Assembly: GCA_038993745.2 (NCBI GenBank)
Contig: CP160629.1
Coordinates: 1,488,001 to 1,552,000, forward strand
Origin: Aliivibrio fischeri
GTDB taxonomy: Bacteria; Pseudomonadota; Gammaproteobacteria; Enterobacterales; Vibrionaceae
Length of the DNA: 64,000 nt
Direction of reading: 5' to 3'
A program made the position numbers and the translations under genes. The notes beneath the pieces were generated by a model. That model was given only the letters and a program-made list of their open reading frames with translations. It was not told the origin of the DNA and searched no databases. This document shows positions 17,393-25,765 of this stretch, piece by piece. Numbering within the stretch: position 1 is the stretch's first letter; every line of letters begins with the position of its first letter.

Positions 17393-18001
17393 TTAGCTCT
17401 TAGTCGCATCAAACGCAAGATCTTCACCGTCAGTCCAACCTGCGTCTTTCGCTCCACGCTCAACAACACGTTGACGGAAGATGTCAGATACTTTCTCTGC
17501 ATCACCAGCCAATAGTGCTTTTGTTGAACATAGAGAAGCACACATTGGTAATTTACCTTCAGCGATACGGTTTGCACCGTATTTCTCACGTTCTTCTTTA
17601 GAACCTGGTTCTACACCTGGGCCACCAGCACAGAATGTACATTTGTCCATTTTACCACGCTCAGCAAATGCACCCTGTTTAGGGAACTGAGGCGCACCAA
17701 ATGGGCAAGCAAACAGACAGTAACCACAACCGATACAAAGATCTTTGTTGTGACGTACGATGCCGTCTTCTGTGTGTTCAAAACAGTCTGCAGGACATAC
17801 TGCTTTACATGGTGCATCGGTACAGTGCATACATGCTACTGAGATTGATGTTTCACCTGGTTCACCGTCGTTTAGTGTTACTACGCGACGACGTTGAATG
17901 CCCCATTCTAGAGCATCGTCATTTTCGTTTTTACATGCAGTGACACAGCCGTTACATTCGATACAACGCTTGGTGTCACATAAGAATTTCATTCTAGCCA
18001 T
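17393..18001 (-). CDS. fdhB: Formate dehydrogenase beta subunit, four [4Fe-4S] ferredoxin
   Basis: A 202-aa electron-transfer subunit that wires the molybdenum or tungsten site of FdhA to the membrane cytochrome. Four cysteine clusters are visible: CDTKRCIECNGCVTAC at the N-terminus, CMHCTDAPCKAVCPADC, CIGCGYCLFACPFG, and the split CTFC / CASLC set. It lacks the C-terminal membrane anchor of E. coli FdnH, as in other soluble-type FdhB proteins. It lies 13 bases downstream of fdhA and 16 bases before the gamma gene, clearly in one operon. There is no signal peptide, so export would depend on the Tat signal of the alpha subunit. Confidence 0.92.
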   Translation of the reverse strand: MARMKFLCDTKRCIECNGCVTACKNENDDALEWGIQRRRVVTLNDGEPGETSISVACMHCTDAPCKAVCPADCFEHTEDGIVRHNKDLCIGCGYCLFACPFGAPQFPKQGAFAERGKMDKCTFCAGGPGVEPGSKEEREKYGANRIAEGKLPMCASLCSTKALLAGDAEKVSDIFRQRVVERGAKDAGWTDGEDLAFDATKS

Positions 18002-18014
18002 TTTATATCACCCC

Positions 18015-20870
18015 TTACGCTTTTGTGATTTTACATAGTGTCACTTTGGTTTCCTGCATTTGCGTTACAGGGTCATAACCATAAGTGGTTGCTGTGTTTG
18101 CTGCTTCACCAATAACGTATGGATCAGTGCCTTCTGGGTATTTATTACGTAAGTCTTCACCTTGGAATTTACCGCCAAAGTGGAATGGTACGAATGCTAA
18201 GCCAGGCTTAACGCGACGAGTTACCATTGCCTTAACGTGAATGCGACCTTTCTCTGCACCTTCAACCCAAACCATGTCACCGTCTTTAAAGCCGATGTCG
18301 TTTGCGTCTTTCGGGTTAACTTCAACGAACATTTCTTGTTGAAGCTCAGCTAGCCATGGGTTTGAACGTGTTTCTTCACCACCACCTTCGTACTCAACAA
18401 GACGACCAGAAGTCAGAATAATTGGGTATTCTTTTGACTTGTCTTGGTCTTGAATTGTTTTGTACAGCGTTGGAATACGGAAGTTCGCAGCGCGGTCATC
18501 CCATGTTGGGTAATCAGCAACAAGATCACGTCGTGGTGTGTATAACGGCTCACGGTGTTGTGGAACACGGTCAGGGAACGTCCATACAATTGCACGTGCT
18601 TTTGCATTACCAAATGGCATACAACCGTGTTTGATAGCAACACGTTGAATACCGCCAGATAAGTCAGTTTTCCAGTTTTTACCTTCTGCTGCTACTTTCT
18701 CTTCTGGTGTTAAATCGTCCCACCAGCCTAGTTGTTTAAGCAGTTTGTCAGTGAATTCTGGGTGACCATCTTCGATTTCACAACCTACTGGGTAGCTGTC
18801 TTCAGCTAGTAGACTTTGACCTTCATATTCCACACCAAAACGTGTACGGAAGTTACCGCCACCTTGAGCAACAGGTTTAGACGTATCATAAAGGATATGC
18901 GTACCTGGGTGCTTCATTTCTGGTGTACCCCAACAAGGCCAAGGAAGACCGTAGGTTTCACCATTTACTGGGCCGCCTTCTGCTTCTAACGTTGTTTTGT
19001 GGAACGTGTGCCAGTTTTGTGTGTGCGCTTTAATACGCTCAGGGCTTTGACCTGTGTAACCGATTGTCCACATACCTTTGTTGAATTCACGTGTGATGTC
19101 TTCAATTACAGGTTGGTTGTTTTCATCAATTTGGATGTTTTTGAACAGTTGATCTGCATAACCAAGTTTTTTACTTAGTAAGTACATGATCTCGTGGTCA
19201 GGTTTTGATTCAAACAGTGGCTCAACGATTTTTTCACGCCATTGGAATGAACGGTTTGATGCCGTTACAGAACCGTGCGTTTCAAATTGTGTTGTTGCTG
19301 GTAGTAGGTATACGCCATCAGTACGGTCGTTCATTACCGCTGCAACCGTTGGGTATGGGTCTACAATAACCATCATATCCAGCTTGCTCATTGCTTTTCT
19401 GATTTCAGTACCACGTGTTTGTGAGTTTACTGCGTGACCCCAGTAGAACATTGCACGGATATTGTCGTTTTGTTCGATGTTTGCTTTGTCTTCTAAAACA
19501 CCATCAACCCAACGAGATACAGGAATACCAAAGTTATTCATTGGCGTTTTGCCGTTGTATTTACCTTGGTCGAAGCGGCCTTTCACCCACTCGAAATCCA
19601 ATTCCCATACTTTAGACCAGTGTTTCCATGCGCCTTCACCAACACCGTAGTAACCAGGAAGCGTATCAGAAAGTACACCTAAGTCCGTTGCACCTTGTAC
19701 GTTATCGTGACCACGGAAGATGTTTGCACCGCCACCTGATTTACCCATGTTGCCAAGAGCAAGTTCTAGGATACAGTATGCACGTGTGTTGTTGTTACCT
19801 GTTGTATGTTGAGTACCACCCATACACCAAACAACACAACCTGGACGGTTTTCAGAAAGCAGTTTTGCTGTTTCGTAAACTTCAGCTTCAGTGATGCCTG
19901 TTACACGCTCAACTTCTGCTGGGTTCCATTTTGCAACTTCTGTGCGGATCTCATCCATACCAAATACACGTTGGTTAATGAATTCTTGATCTTCCCATTT
20001 GTTTGCAAATACATGCCATAGTACACCCCAGATGAAAGCTACATCAGAGCCCGGACGCAATGCAACATAGTGATCAGCTTTTGCTGCTGTACGTGTACGA
20101 CGTGGATCAGCAACAACGATCTTACAACTGTTCTTCTCTTTTGCGATCAGAATATGTTGCATTGCTACTGGGTGCGCTTCTGCTGGGTTTGAGCCAATGA
20201 ACAGAATTGACTTACAGTTGTGCATGTCATTGAATGAGTTTGTCATCGCACCGTAACCCCAAGTGTTTGCTACACCGGCTACAGTTGTTGAGTGACAAAT
20301 ACGCGCTTGGTGGTCAATGTTGTTTGTGCCCCACATTGCTGCGTTTTTACGATACAAGTATGCTTGTTCGTTGTTGTGCTTTGCAGAACCTAACCAGTAA
20401 ACTGAATCAGGACCTGACTCTTTACGGATCTCAAGTGCTTTGTTACCCACTTCTTCAATCGCTTGTTCCCACGATAGTTTTTTCCACTTACCGTTTTCAA
20501 GCTTCATTGGGTATTTTAGACGACGCTCACCGTGACCATGTTCACGAAGTGCTGCACCTTTTGCACAGTGACCACCTGCGTTGAATGGGTGGTCAAATGC
20601 TGGTTCTTGACCAGTCCATACGCCATTTTGTACTTCAGCGTAGATACCACAACCTACTGAACAGTGTGAACAGATAGTACGTTTCACTTCTGTAGGTGCA
20701 TCAACTGGCACTTCTTTCGCTTGTGCTTTTTTCATCATGCTTGGAACAAACATGCTTGCACTTGCTACTGCACCCGCAGCAATTGTTGAAGTACGCATGA
20801 ACATACGACGTGTAATGCCCAGTTGGTTCTCTTGCTTCTGTACCGAATCGGAACGTTTAGTCAGTTTCAT
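18015..20870 (-). CDS. fdhA: Formate dehydrogenase alpha (catalytic) subunit, Cys type
   Basis: The 951-aa molybdopterin enzyme that oxidises formate to CO2. An N-terminal Tat signal is visible (ITRRMFMRTSTIAAG). It is followed by an Fe4S4 domain with CSHCSVGCGIY and a fourth Cys in GGHCAKG. The active-site segment reads QARICHSTTVAG, so the metal ligand is cysteine rather than selenocysteine, and no in-frame UGA is needed. The His after the Cys is the conserved proton acceptor. The C-terminal molybdopterin-dinucleotide-binding domain includes ILTSGRLVEYEGGGEETRSNPWLAEL. The length is normal for periplasmic FdhA. Upstream is a Tat mini-protein and downstream fdhB and the gamma gene. Confidence 0.95.
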   Translation of the reverse strand: MKLTKRSDSVQKQENQLGITRRMFMRTSTIAAGAVASASMFVPSMMKKAQAKEVPVDAPTEVKRTICSHCSVGCGIYAEVQNGVWTGQEPAFDHPFNAGGHCAKGAALREHGHGERRLKYPMKLENGKWKKLSWEQAIEEVGNKALEIRKESGPDSVYWLGSAKHNNEQAYLYRKNAAMWGTNNIDHQARICHSTTVAGVANTWGYGAMTNSFNDMHNCKSILFIGSNPAEAHPVAMQHILIAKEKNSCKIVVADPRRTRTAAKADHYVALRPGSDVAFIWGVLWHVFANKWEDQEFINQRVFGMDEIRTEVAKWNPAEVERVTGITEAEVYETAKLLSENRPGCVVWCMGGTQHTTGNNNTRAYCILELALGNMGKSGGGANIFRGHDNVQGATDLGVLSDTLPGYYGVGEGAWKHWSKVWELDFEWVKGRFDQGKYNGKTPMNNFGIPVSRWVDGVLEDKANIEQNDNIRAMFYWGHAVNSQTRGTEIRKAMSKLDMMVIVDPYPTVAAVMNDRTDGVYLLPATTQFETHGSVTASNRSFQWREKIVEPLFESKPDHEIMYLLSKKLGYADQLFKNIQIDENNQPVIEDITREFNKGMWTIGYTGQSPERIKAHTQNWHTFHKTTLEAEGGPVNGETYGLPWPCWGTPEMKHPGTHILYDTSKPVAQGGGNFRTRFGVEYEGQSLLAEDSYPVGCEIEDGHPEFTDKLLKQLGWWDDLTPEEKVAAEGKNWKTDLSGGIQRVAIKHGCMPFGNAKARAIVWTFPDRVPQHREPLYTPRRDLVADYPTWDDRAANFRIPTLYKTIQDQDKSKEYPIILTSGRLVEYEGGGEETRSNPWLAELQQEMFVEVNPKDANDIGFKDGDMVWVEGAEKGRIHVKAMVTRRVKPGLAFVPFHFGGKFQGEDLRNKYPEGTDPYVIGEAANTATTYGYDPVTQMQETKVTLCKITKA

Positions 20871-20882
20871 TATTATGCTCCG

Positions 20883-21080
20883 TTATAGGCTGTCGTAATA
20901 ATCACGAATGTGTTGAGTTTCACGATATCCATCGCCTTTTTTCTCAACGTTTTTAGTTTCCGCTACTGTGTTTGCATTTGCAGTACCAGATACCGCTGCG
21001 GCTACTGAACCTGCGGCAGCAGCAGTTGCAAGGCCTTTCAGTAGATTACGGCGGTTTAGGTCCGTTTTTTTATCGCTCAT
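20883..21080 (-). CDS. Formate dehydrogenase-associated Tat-signal mini-protein
   Basis: A 65-aa protein beginning with a twin-arginine signal (NRRNLLKGLATAAAAG, residues 9-24) and ending in a short acidic and tyrosine-rich tail (YRETQHIRDYYDSL). It corresponds to the small twin-arginine protein found directly upstream of fdhA in Vibrio, Shewanella and Pseudomonas formate dehydrogenase clusters. It probably helps assembly or export of the complex, although no enzymatic role is possible at this size. It lies 12 bases before fdhA. Confidence 0.85.
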   Translation of the reverse strand: MSDKKTDLNRRNLLKGLATAAAAGSVAAAVSGTANANTVAETKNVEKKGDGYRETQHIRDYYDSL

Positions 21081-21164
21081 TCAATGCTCCTATGATTCCA
21101 ATGTATTTGGAATGGGCTTTTGTTTTTATGGTTCTAATTCTCGTTAAATGAATTGATTTACGTA

Positions 21165-21767
21165 CTATTGCACTTCTGTAATTTCAATTTCATTTGGGTT
21201 CTTAGCAAATCGTGTTTGCTCTACGCTGAAAAACGCCAGAGTCAAACTCACTACCGATTTGTAGAAATTTGCATGTTCAGCCTGTTTAATTTGATCACAA
21301 AGTGACACAAACCAAGGTTGAATATGTCGATTAAAGAATCGCTGTTGCAGTACTTCTGCATCACCTGACTCTATAAGCATAGCCATTACTTCACATAGTG
21401 CTGAAATATGATCTTCTGGCTCTTTTACTTCTTCTGCACGCTCGAAACCAAGCTGCATTAGATCTTGTCGTAGTGCCACTAATGGTTTTTCCATTAATGC
21501 ACCAGCCATGTGCCATGAGCCAAACGGCATCACTTCACCACGGCCTACACCAATAAATAAGTTTTGATACTCATCTTCTAGTGCTTCTTGTTCTGAATTT
21601 TTTGCTGCATCTGAAATCACAGACCATGCTTTGCTCATTTCGTGGCTGTCATCGCCTTCGACTTCAATACCACTTAACCAATCAATCACATTTTGATCAG
21701 GTGCTACTCGGTATAAATGCGCTAATAAACCGTAGATTTCTTGTCGAATTTGTTGTTGTTCATTCAT
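21165..21767 (-). CDS. TorD/DmsD-family molybdoenzyme chaperone
   Basis: A 200-aa all-helical protein of the TorD family, which binds Tat signals of molybdoenzymes and holds them until the cofactor is inserted. The EDEYQNLFIGVGRGEVMPFGSWHM segment near residues 63-86 is the family hallmark, followed by EPEDHISALCEVMAML. The gene sits 84 bases before the Tat mini-protein and 4 bases after the polyferredoxin, so the likely client is FdhA. The length is typical of the family. Confidence 0.9.
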   Translation of the reverse strand: MNEQQQIRQEIYGLLAHLYRVAPDQNVIDWLSGIEVEGDDSHEMSKAWSVISDAAKNSEQEALEDEYQNLFIGVGRGEVMPFGSWHMAGALMEKPLVALRQDLMQLGFERAEEVKEPEDHISALCEVMAMLIESGDAEVLQQRFFNRHIQPWFVSLCDQIKQAEHANFYKSVVSLTLAFFSVEQTRFAKNPNEIEITEVQ

Positions 21768-21771
21768 GCCA

Positions 21772-23446
21772 TTACACCTTTAACTGTTTTTCAGGGTTTG
21801 CAGACAAATCGGTAAAGATGTCTCGAACTCGACAATCTTCACACATATATAGACGTTTAATTGATGCTTCATCGTTGAAGTGAGGGTTACCCTGTAACTT
21901 AGAGCGTAGCATTTCAATCATTGATGCTGGCGCAAAAGGCGCACCACAGCTAATACAGCATGCCGCGTCTTCTTTATGCACAATTTGTGTTTCTTGACGT
22001 GTCTCTTGGTTCCAGTTCATTTGCACTTTCATGCTTAACACTTTTTCTGGACAAGCACTTACGCAAAGACCACATTGAACACAATCTTGCTCAACGAATT
22101 TCAATGTTGGTGAATCAGGATCACTATGAAGTGCACGTGTTGGACACACAGCGACACAACCCATGCACAAGGTACAATCTTTAGTTTCGCAACTGATTGT
22201 TCCGTATGGTGCGTGTGATGGTAGAGATTGGATCTCTGTGATTTCAATTTGGTTTGCTTTTGAGTCGGCAGCAAGGTGATCCAATGCCCCCATTAGACGC
22301 TCACGCTTGTTACCTTTTAAAGGTGCATCCATTACAGATAGCGGCGTATCAATCAGTGTCATCTCATTTAACGCTTCCATGTAAACCACTTGGATTCGTT
22401 GAGGATCTAAACCTAATTGAGTTAACAATGCCTGAGCAATTTCCACTTCTTGTGTTAATACACGTTGAATGGTTTCTGGCATTCTGCGGCTTGCGATAAA
22501 CAGAACTTGCGCAGCACCATTCACCAACGCAGAGAACCATGTATCAATACCAACAGACAATAATTCATCAAGAACCACTGGAATAACATGGTCTGGCATG
22601 GTTTTCAGTGCCATTACATTGAAATTCTCATGACGATCACTACAAAATGCGATAATAGGTGTCTCTCCACCCTCTTTTTTGTAGTTTGCTAATAAGCGAG
22701 TAGCAAAGTTTTGCGTTTTTTCTGCTTCTGGTAATGCGTAGCTGATCGCTTCTGTTGGACACGCGGTTGCACATGTACCAACACCTTGGCAAAGGTATGG
22801 GTTAATTTGGATATGGTGACCCGTTTGATCCGAACCTTCACTGGTTAATGCACCAGCAGGACAAGCATCAACACAACGCTCACACCCTTTTACGCCACGT
22901 GAACTGTGTGCACATAACTCTGGGTTTAAGCGGAAATATTTTGGTTTATCGAACGTACCAACAAGACCCGGTAATTCATCAAGCACTTGTGCAAGTGTTG
23001 GATAGCCACGGCCTACTGGGTAGTAACCTGGTACTGGCACTTGTTCTTTCATCACGCTATCTAGTTTCATATCTAAAACTAAATCGAAAGCGGTTTTTCC
23101 GGTGGTTGTTTTAGCAAGGTTTACTCGCTCGCCATTAACCACGCACTCAACATCGAACGCACCTAAGAAGCCTTTAATGGTGACCTCTTTTGCGTGATAA
23201 ACGGTTTTGTCCGTTTTTTGTCTTGAGTATCTGATTCTGTCGATACCAATGTGATGCTGTTTAATTCAGAGAACTGCTCTGCTACATCAACAATGATGCT
23301 CGTAGGCCGATAATAACCAAGTTACCACGGCTTTCGTAGCTCACCGTTGGCGGGATCAAGTTGTTTAACTCAACGGTTTGCTCAATAGCGAACTTACGCG
23401 CTTTGGCATTCGTTGTTTCTGATTGTGCTAAAAATTGGGTTAACAT
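21772..23446 (-). pseudogene. Polyferredoxin of the formate dehydrogenase cluster, two frameshifts near the N-terminus
   Basis: A [4Fe-4S] protein that should be about 558 aa. The start is the ATG at 23446 (MLTQFLAQSETTNAKARK), preceded by AGGTGA. The frame breaks at 23305-23306 (CC for an expected CCC, giving IIGPTSIIVDVAEQF) and again at 23214-23219 (six A for seven, giving QDKKTDKTVYHAK), after which a clean frame runs from a GTG at 23142 to the stop. The intact part holds ferredoxin clusters CERCVDACPAGAL, CQGVGTCATACPTEA, CTLCMGCVAVCP and CVQCGLCVSACP, plus a C-terminal CCISC...CEDC zinc-like motif. It is first in the operon and probably carries electrons from formate oxidation. Both breaks fit base loss in short runs and may be assembly errors. 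Confidence 0.8.
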
Positions 23447-23607
23447 TGCTTCACCTATTCTTGACCCCATTCGGGCCTATTCAGTTCTATGACTGGTTTA
23501 TAGGTTCTATATCGCAATATCCGTACCAACTTAATGGCTAATTATGAGAAATATTAATAGGTCGATTTGTTGATTATTTAGACTATTTGGCGGGAGTTAT
23601 TTTTATG

Positions 23608-23644
23608 CGGGACATTTTGTCTCAACTTGGTTCAAAATGTCCCG
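23608..23644. terminator. Perfect 12-bp hairpin between DUF3306 and polyferredoxin genes
   Basis: Arms CGGGACATTTTG and its exact complement are separated by 13 bases. There is no strong T run after it on either strand, so it may be an operator or an RNA element as well as a terminator of the DUF3305-DUF3306 transcript. Part of the loop repeats sequence from the end of the DUF3306 gene. Confidence 0.5.
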
Positions 23645-23649
23645 ATTCT

Positions 23650-24168
23650 TTATATGGTCTTTTTTGTCTCACTTGGGTCAATATCGTCGCCTTTAACGTA
23701 TTGATATTCATTATCATTTTCATTTATAGCGTCAGTATCAAGAGCAATTTCTTCGTCTGAAATCTCGTCTTGTTCTTCTTCAGGTTCGACTAACCATTCA
23801 CGTAATTTGCTTGCTGTTTCACTGTCCAGTTTTGGTTGTGTTGAGTAGTTTGGCTCATCTTCCATCGCAAATTCTGGATTCAAAAACATCTTACGAAGTG
23901 CTGCTTTTTTCAAGTTTTTGTCTACACCTTCAGCCATAAATTGACTGACGTTACTTGTGCCTGTGATAGTAACTAAATCTGCTTCGGTAGGCAGTTCAGG
24001 CTCTATCTCAGTTTCGCTTTCTCTTTCAACAGCAACACTAGGCTCAACAAGGGTTTGTGAATCTTCTACTGTGTCTGATTCAGTATTTAATACTGGCTCA
24101 TCACTGACTTCTTCACCCTGCTTAACCTTTTGTTTTCTTAAAGACCATCTACTTAGGAAGTTGCTCAC
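23650..24168 (-). CDS. DUF3306 protein
   Basis: An acidic protein of about 172 aa whose N-terminus (SNFLSRWSLRKQKVKQGEE) is the conserved start of DUF3306 proteins. The middle is rich in Glu/Asp/Thr and probably disordered, and the FMAEGVDKNLKKAALRKMFLNPEF block is the conserved domain. The GTG at 24168 is chosen because family members begin MSNFLSRWS; the longer frame to 24183 lacks support. It overlaps the end of the DUF3305 gene by 20 bases. This pair accompanies formate dehydrogenase clusters across Vibrio and relatives; the role is unknown, presumably maturation. Confidence 0.8.
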   Translation of the reverse strand: MSNFLSRWSLRKQKVKQGEEVSDEPVLNTESDTVEDSQTLVEPSVAVERESETEIEPELPTEADLVTITGTSNVSQFMAEGVDKNLKKAALRKMFLNPEFAMEDEPNYSTQPKLDSETASKLREWLVEPEEEQDEISDEEIALDTDAINENDNEYQYVKGDDIDPSETKKTI

Positions 24169-24607
24169 TTGCGCGCCCCGCACCTTTACGTTTTTTCTTA
24201 CGAACTTCTAATAACTCGCCGTGTTTACCAATATAAGCTTCTAACCATGCTTGCATCGGTAGCGGCATTGCTGTTGAAAGCACTAAATAATCACCATCCA
24301 TATATTGTCCGATCATGCTTTGTGATGCAGTGATCATAACTGGCGTTAGTTGGTCATTATCGTTTTCAAAAGCAAAGAACAATTTAGGATCTTGTGAGCT
24401 TAGATTGAAACGATAATCTGTTCTTTCATCGCGGAAAATTTCTAAATCACGCTCAAACAGTGAAACATTATCTTGTGTCTCATTTACCTTCTCATAAAGA
24501 TGAATATCACCAAGTCGCCATGATGGTGCACTCCAACGGCCAACCTGTTTGATTTCTTCAATCACTTCAAATTGTAATGGCCATTTGTTTTCTGTTTTCT
24601 GTTCCAC
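24149..24607 (-). CDS. DUF3305 protein
   Basis: A 152-aa protein with the DUF3305 hallmark WPLQFEVIEEIKQVGRWSAPSWRLGDI near the N-terminus and a basic tail (RKKKRKGAGRA). It starts with GTG at 24607, preceded by AAGGATAAC. It is co-transcribed with the DUF3306 gene and divergent from fdhD across 147 bases. Function is not established. Its constant association with formate dehydrogenase suggests a part in cofactor delivery or complex assembly. Confidence 0.82.
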   Translation of the reverse strand: MEQKTENKWPLQFEVIEEIKQVGRWSAPSWRLGDIHLYEKVNETQDNVSLFERDLEIFRDERTDYRFNLSSQDPKLFFAFENDNDQLTPVMITASQSMIGQYMDGDYLVLSTAMPLPMQAWLEAYIGKHGELLEVRKKKRKGAGRASEQLPK

Positions 24608-24754
24608 AAGTTATCCTTCTTTTGATGAAGTTTTGTATTGCTATTTATACTCTAAAGCAAAGCTTGTACCAACCACGCTTTCTTTTTTTACTCTATGGTA
24701 TAAAATTTGCCTAACCTAGATAAATAATCAAATCTCATTCATTTGGAGCTTATT

Positions 24755-25576
24755 TTGAGCCAATCACCTAAAATAATTACTACTGGCACTGTACCAAAAC
24801 AAACCATTTCTGTTGATGTTTATGATGAATATGGTGAAAAGCTAACAAAAGAGATCGCATGTGAACAACCTTTAACCGTAATGTTGAATTGGCAAGAAGT
24901 CGTAACATTAATGACCCTTGGCGCTCGCCCTGCTGAGTTGGTTTTAGGGTACTTAAAGAACCAACATTTTGTTACTGATGCTTCTCTTTTAGAATCGGTG
25001 ATTATTGATTGGGAAACCAAAACGGCTGCTGTAAATACGAAAGAAACCACCGAACACGTTAAAGAAAACTTGAAGAAAAAGACGGTGACTTCGGGTTGTG
25101 GTCAAGGCACCATGTACGGCAACGTAATGAAGCAACTTGAAAACTATCAAGTACCACAAGTAACTATCAATCAATCTGATCTTTACGAATCATTAGAAGC
25201 GCTGACATATCACAATGATACTTACAAAGCAGCAGGTGCTGTGCATGGCTGTGCTGTGTGCAAAGACAATAAAGTGCTTTCATTTGTGGAAGATGTAGGT
25301 CGCCATAACGCAGTTGATACTTTAGCTGGTGAGCTATGGTTAAAACAAGAAGCAGGTGATGACAAACTCTTCTACACCACTGGTCGTTTAACGTCAGAAA
25401 TGGTTATTAAAGTCGCTCAGATGGGCATTCCTGTTCTGCTTTCACGCTCTGGTGTAACTCAAATGGGTTTAGATTTGGCTAAGAAGTTTGGCATTACCAT
25501 TATTGCTCGTGCAAAAGGTAAGCGTTTCCAAGTATTTGCTGGACATGAAAAAATCAATTTTGATGTGAAAGGTTAA
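24755..25576 (+). CDS. fdhD: FdhD, formate dehydrogenase accessory sulfurtransferase
   Basis: FdhD passes sulfur from a cysteine desulfurase to the molybdenum cofactor of formate dehydrogenase; without it the enzyme is inactive. The 273-aa protein shows the TSGCGQGTMYG segment near residues 112-122, which holds the reactive Cys, and the later AGAVHGCAVC and FVEDVGRHNAVDTLAG blocks, the most conserved part of the family. The start is a TTG at 24755 with GGAG 8 bases upstream; an earlier in-frame TTG at 24743 overlaps that ribosome binding site. It is divergent from DUF3305 and faces the palindromic region at 25577-25765. Confidence 0.92.
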   Translation: MSQSPKIITTGTVPKQTISVDVYDEYGEKLTKEIACEQPLTVMLNWQEVVTLMTLGARPAELVLGYLKNQHFVTDASLLESVIIDWETKTAAVNTKETTEHVKENLKKKTVTSGCGQGTMYGNVMKQLENYQVPQVTINQSDLYESLEALTYHNDTYKAAGAVHGCAVCKDNKVLSFVEDVGRHNAVDTLAGELWLKQEAGDDKLFYTTGRLTSEMVIKVAQMGIPVLLSRSGVTQMGLDLAKKFGITIIARAKGKRFQVFAGHEKINFDVKG

Positions 25577-25765
25577 GTGGAGCTTAGGGACTAGGGGCGA
25601 GGAAAAGCAGGGACGAGTAAGAGTCGAAAGCAGATGCTAGGGACTAGAAAAGAACAGGAACGAGTAAGAGCAAAAAGCAGTTACTCGTTCCTGTTCTCAC
25701 TCGCCACTATCCCTCAAGACTTACTAATCCCTAGCCCCTAAAAACTAGTCCCTGCTCTTACTCAC
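25577..25765. repeat. Modular palindromic intergenic element
   Basis: The gap between convergent fdhD and HD-GYP genes is built from repeated modules: GAGTAAGAG, CAGGGAC, AGGGACTAG and GGAACGAG, on both strands. At its centre is a perfect 17-bp inverted repeat (25651-25667 with 25681-25697) around a 13-base spacer. Outer segments such as CCCTAG and CTAGTCCCTGCTC at 25729-25762 are inverted partners of modules at 25585-25650. It may act as a bidirectional terminator and resembles dispersed Vibrio intergenic repeats. Confidence 0.7.

Noticed and set aside
18413..20584. Many open frames opposite to or in other frames of fdhA
   Set aside because: They are shadows of a long, strongly biased coding region, with no start signals and no sensible domains.
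25577..25765. CRISPR array
   Set aside because: Repeated modules are irregular in length and spacing, occur on both strands, and there are no spacers or cas genes.
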